This document shows positions 16,801-17,435 of a DNA stretch of 17,435 bases, piece by piece. The position numbers were made by a program, and so were the translations under genes. Origin of the DNA: Bacteroidota bacterium (GTDB lineage: Bacteria > Bacteroidota > Ignavibacteria > Ignavibacteriales > Ignavibacteriaceae); contig JADFGB010000003.1 of assembly GCA_022567875.1 (NCBI GenBank), positions 1-17,435 of the forward strand, given 5' to 3'. Under the pieces are notes generated by a model. That model saw nothing but the letters and a program-made list of their open reading frames with translations, ran no database searches and was not told where the DNA came from. Numbering within the stretch: the stretch's first letter is position 1; every line of letters starts with the position of its first letter.

Positions 16801-17376
16801 GGAAGCATTCCAATTAATTTAAGTTTAAATAAATTAGACGATAGACTACTTAATGATGTAAGTACTAATATAAAAGTTACTGCAAATAATTTTAATCTTT
16901 TTACTATTAGTAATTTTATTCCTGAATTTACAAACGTAAGTGGTATTTTATTTGCTGATTTAAACTTTAAGGGGAAGCTGAATAATTTATTACCTACGGG
17001 AAGTGCAAGTGTAAAAAATATTTCCTTTATTTCAGATTTCAACAATATAAAATATAATGCATTTTTAAAGTTCAGTGCTGATAATGGTATTATTAATTTA
17101 GATAGTATGTACTTAGCAAACATTGAAGATATAAAGTACGGCGGTACCCTAACTGGTTTTGGAAACACTAAACTTAAAAATTATAGGATTACCTCCCCAA
17201 AAATTTTTCTAATTGGGCAGCTTAAAATACTGAATGAAGCATCAAAAGCAGTCAGTCCACTTGTTTATGGAGATCTTGTTGTAGCGACTCACGGACCTGC
17301 ACCTCTCGATCGTCGAGTGGTGAAAGAGCGCCATGGAAAGACTTTCCTGGCATCCAAATCATACACCTCCACGTGA
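13897..17376 (+). CDS. tamB: TamB-like AsmA-family envelope protein, 3' end replaced by foreign DNA
   Basis: Large inner-membrane-anchored protein of the TamB/YtfN group, thought to span the periplasm as a hydrophobic beta-groove and to help outer-membrane protein insertion or lipid transport. The start is TTG 13897: a stop lies just upstream (13891-13893) and the first ATG codon is more than 250 residues in. Residues 1-18 are basic, about 19-38 a single membrane segment, and then comes the AsmA-like signature INGQLTIKKIDGTLITSLYLRNV (about 60-83). The remainder is repetitive beta-strand sequence, very rich in Asn, Ile, Lys and Leu, with repeated GxxxxLN and xxGxLN turns. The native sequence ends near residue 1127 (about 17278); the last 30 or so residues, to the stop at 17376, come from GC-rich foreign DNA. 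The C-terminal DUF490 (TamB) domain that would settle the name is therefore missing or cut short. Confidence 0.75.
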   Translation: MTKEKLKIKKRTLYQKIVNVFISIFIAFLFLIFLFFGISQTSTFREYLRKTVVNEVNNSINGQLTIKKIDGTLITSLYLRNVVIAAKKDTLLKAETIELKTSPLQLLFKKILIRKVELKNSIVEIIKYENGSTNLDNIFKSTDESKKTKPKPFPFIITISNAVLNNVQFYLHDSDIRDSEIIYNSLNTKNLNIKNINASLSVDLDLNRKYYSLVINSFNCKPNIYSFSIKNIESHITIDNEKLLVKKFQVETSNSNFVINGWMKKNNLLFALENNLFNNAAVNLTLKTERLDLNEIGKLVPSILPIDGIVNVELNVNGRLNDLNVNKLKIGIGKSHLHIKGKITNLNNPDSLNIKANIYNSILYANEISKELTFINLPLFKELKEIKIDTLSFIGRKFGFISNFKITNEEGNIFGNIQMNFFKGESNYFGEIKTSNISLYPILKVPIKLNSKINIFGTGTDFLSMNSTININANNSIYNNIKFDTLTLSSNIKNGKVIYQIYAVSDSTTISANGNISKSIDDNLKLDIKAELENFNISDLSNDSSLVTNLNLIFTGSGIINKNGEYNLSSNIKLNKSYINNTPLNRNNFKILITGNNDYISKLNIDSKQLDAELKGKFTIQNTANIISEEINSLASVINKEINKLNFTENNSLPLIRKNKKIAIDKITTLSNDSLNFSIRFKQFNLHSPFIGNDNINISGLLEGTITNKGNDIKILIKSSLDYVKIWGGSGVYFLSNLSLNVNLINTLGFTKLSNLIAGIELNTKRIYAGSDIKNIKLNYRLKNGTGEFLFNADIEDKLKINVKGETIFNDLTSTLIFNQFNFMFKKYLIKNEGNVNLSYSNGNINFNNFILTHGKGKLKISGSLNRNENNQLLINVNKINLSDIVNNILNEQQFKNINGVIGLNASIGGNYSSPEIELNLNVNNISVGNHKVGNLKSMLNYFNKKLTINLSIIDSSNLLKNPILSITGSIPINLSLNKLDDRLLNDVSTNIKVTANNFNLFTISNFIPEFTNVSGILFADLNFKGKLNNLLPTGSASVKNISFISDFNNIKYNAFLKFSADNGIINLDSMYLANIEDIKYGGTLTGFGNTKLKNYRITSPKIFLIGQLKILNEASKAVSPLVYGDLVVATHGPAPLDRRVVKERHGKTFLASKSYTST

Positions 17377-17435
17377 TGACGAGAGCAGCGATCCCGGTCT
17401 TTTGGGTGCCGGGGTCGATCGCGATGACGAGGTTA
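17278..17435 (-). CDS. partial reading frame of foreign GC-rich origin, possible RNase H-fold (RuvC/YqgF-like) start
   Basis: On the minus strand the frame beginning at 17434 is open across the whole GC-rich tail, down to a stop at 17252 in the bacterial part. It begins NLVIAIDPGTQKTGIAAL, which resembles the first strands of RuvC/YqgF-type RNase H-fold nucleases (hydrophobic-x-IDPG-x4-G-x-A, with the Asp as metal ligand). Codon use looks coding for the first 18 codons only. After that a neighbouring frame (HVEVYDLDARKVF) looks better, as if one base were missing near 17378, and near 17320 the original frame (LDDREVQVRES) looks coding again. The fragment is under 60 codons and cut at both ends, so this is only a suggestion. 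Confidence 0.35.

Noticed and set aside
13546..17168. Minus-strand frames of 69-149 codons opposite hldC and tamB
   Set aside because: They are long only because of the strong AT bias and repetitive codons of the plus-strand genes; hydrophobic, Leu/Ile/Phe-rich translations with no motif.

Overview
This 17.4 kb window is not one continuous genome. It reads as three pieces from different sources: (1) about 1-2403, AT-rich eukaryotic DNA carrying, on the minus strand, the 3' part of an intron-containing CACTA/Tnp2-type transposase; (2) about 2404-17280, a compact, intron-free, very AT-rich bacterial block with all genes on the plus strand; (3) about 17280-17435, a short piece of roughly 57% G+C with a partial minus-strand reading frame. 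Both junctions cut through a gene, so a chimeric assembly (eukaryotic, bacterial and a third source) is the simplest reading. Real insertion of bacterial DNA into a eukaryote is a less likely alternative.

Eukaryotic piece. Six exons (2222-2049, 1941-1659, 1312-858, 799-630, 368-258, 161-1) have GT/AG boundaries, and the phases agree at all five junctions. Together they give about 451 open codons of a transposase. Two introns and the region upstream of the first visible exon carry degenerate arrays of a roughly 10-bp unit, TAGATAATNA or GGATAATA, and two of these arrays change orientation internally.

Bacterial piece. This is an outer-membrane biogenesis cluster: bamA (start codon lost at the junction), two tandem skp/ompH chaperones, lpxD, a fused lpxC-fabZ, lpxA (broken by one in-frame TGA), a LipM/LplA-family acyltransferase, panB, a secreted seven-repeat propeller protein, the heptose kinase and nucleotidyltransferase pair (hldA/hldC type), and a large tamB-like gene cut off at its 3' end. 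The lpxC-fabZ fusion, the bamA-skp-skp-lpxD order and signal peptides ending before Gln point to the Bacteroidota/Chlorobi/Ignavibacteria group. Ignavibacteria is my best guess, but it cannot be settled from sequence reading alone. The genes cover beta-barrel assembly (BamA), periplasmic chaperoning (Skp), lipid A steps 1-3 (LpxA, LpxC, LpxD), ADP-heptose supply for the LPS core, and transport across the periplasm (TamB). Lipoyl and pantothenate metabolism genes sit among them. Several genes overlap by 1-4 nt (lpxC-fabZ/lpxA, lpxA/lipM, hldA/hldC), which indicates translational coupling. A hairpin between the two skp genes and a 137-nt gap before tamB are the likely breaks in transcription.

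Nothing in the bacterial block looks like an undescribed system. The observations most worth checking are the two chimeric junctions, the intact-looking spliced transposase with repeat-loaded introns, and the lone stop codon inside lpxA.
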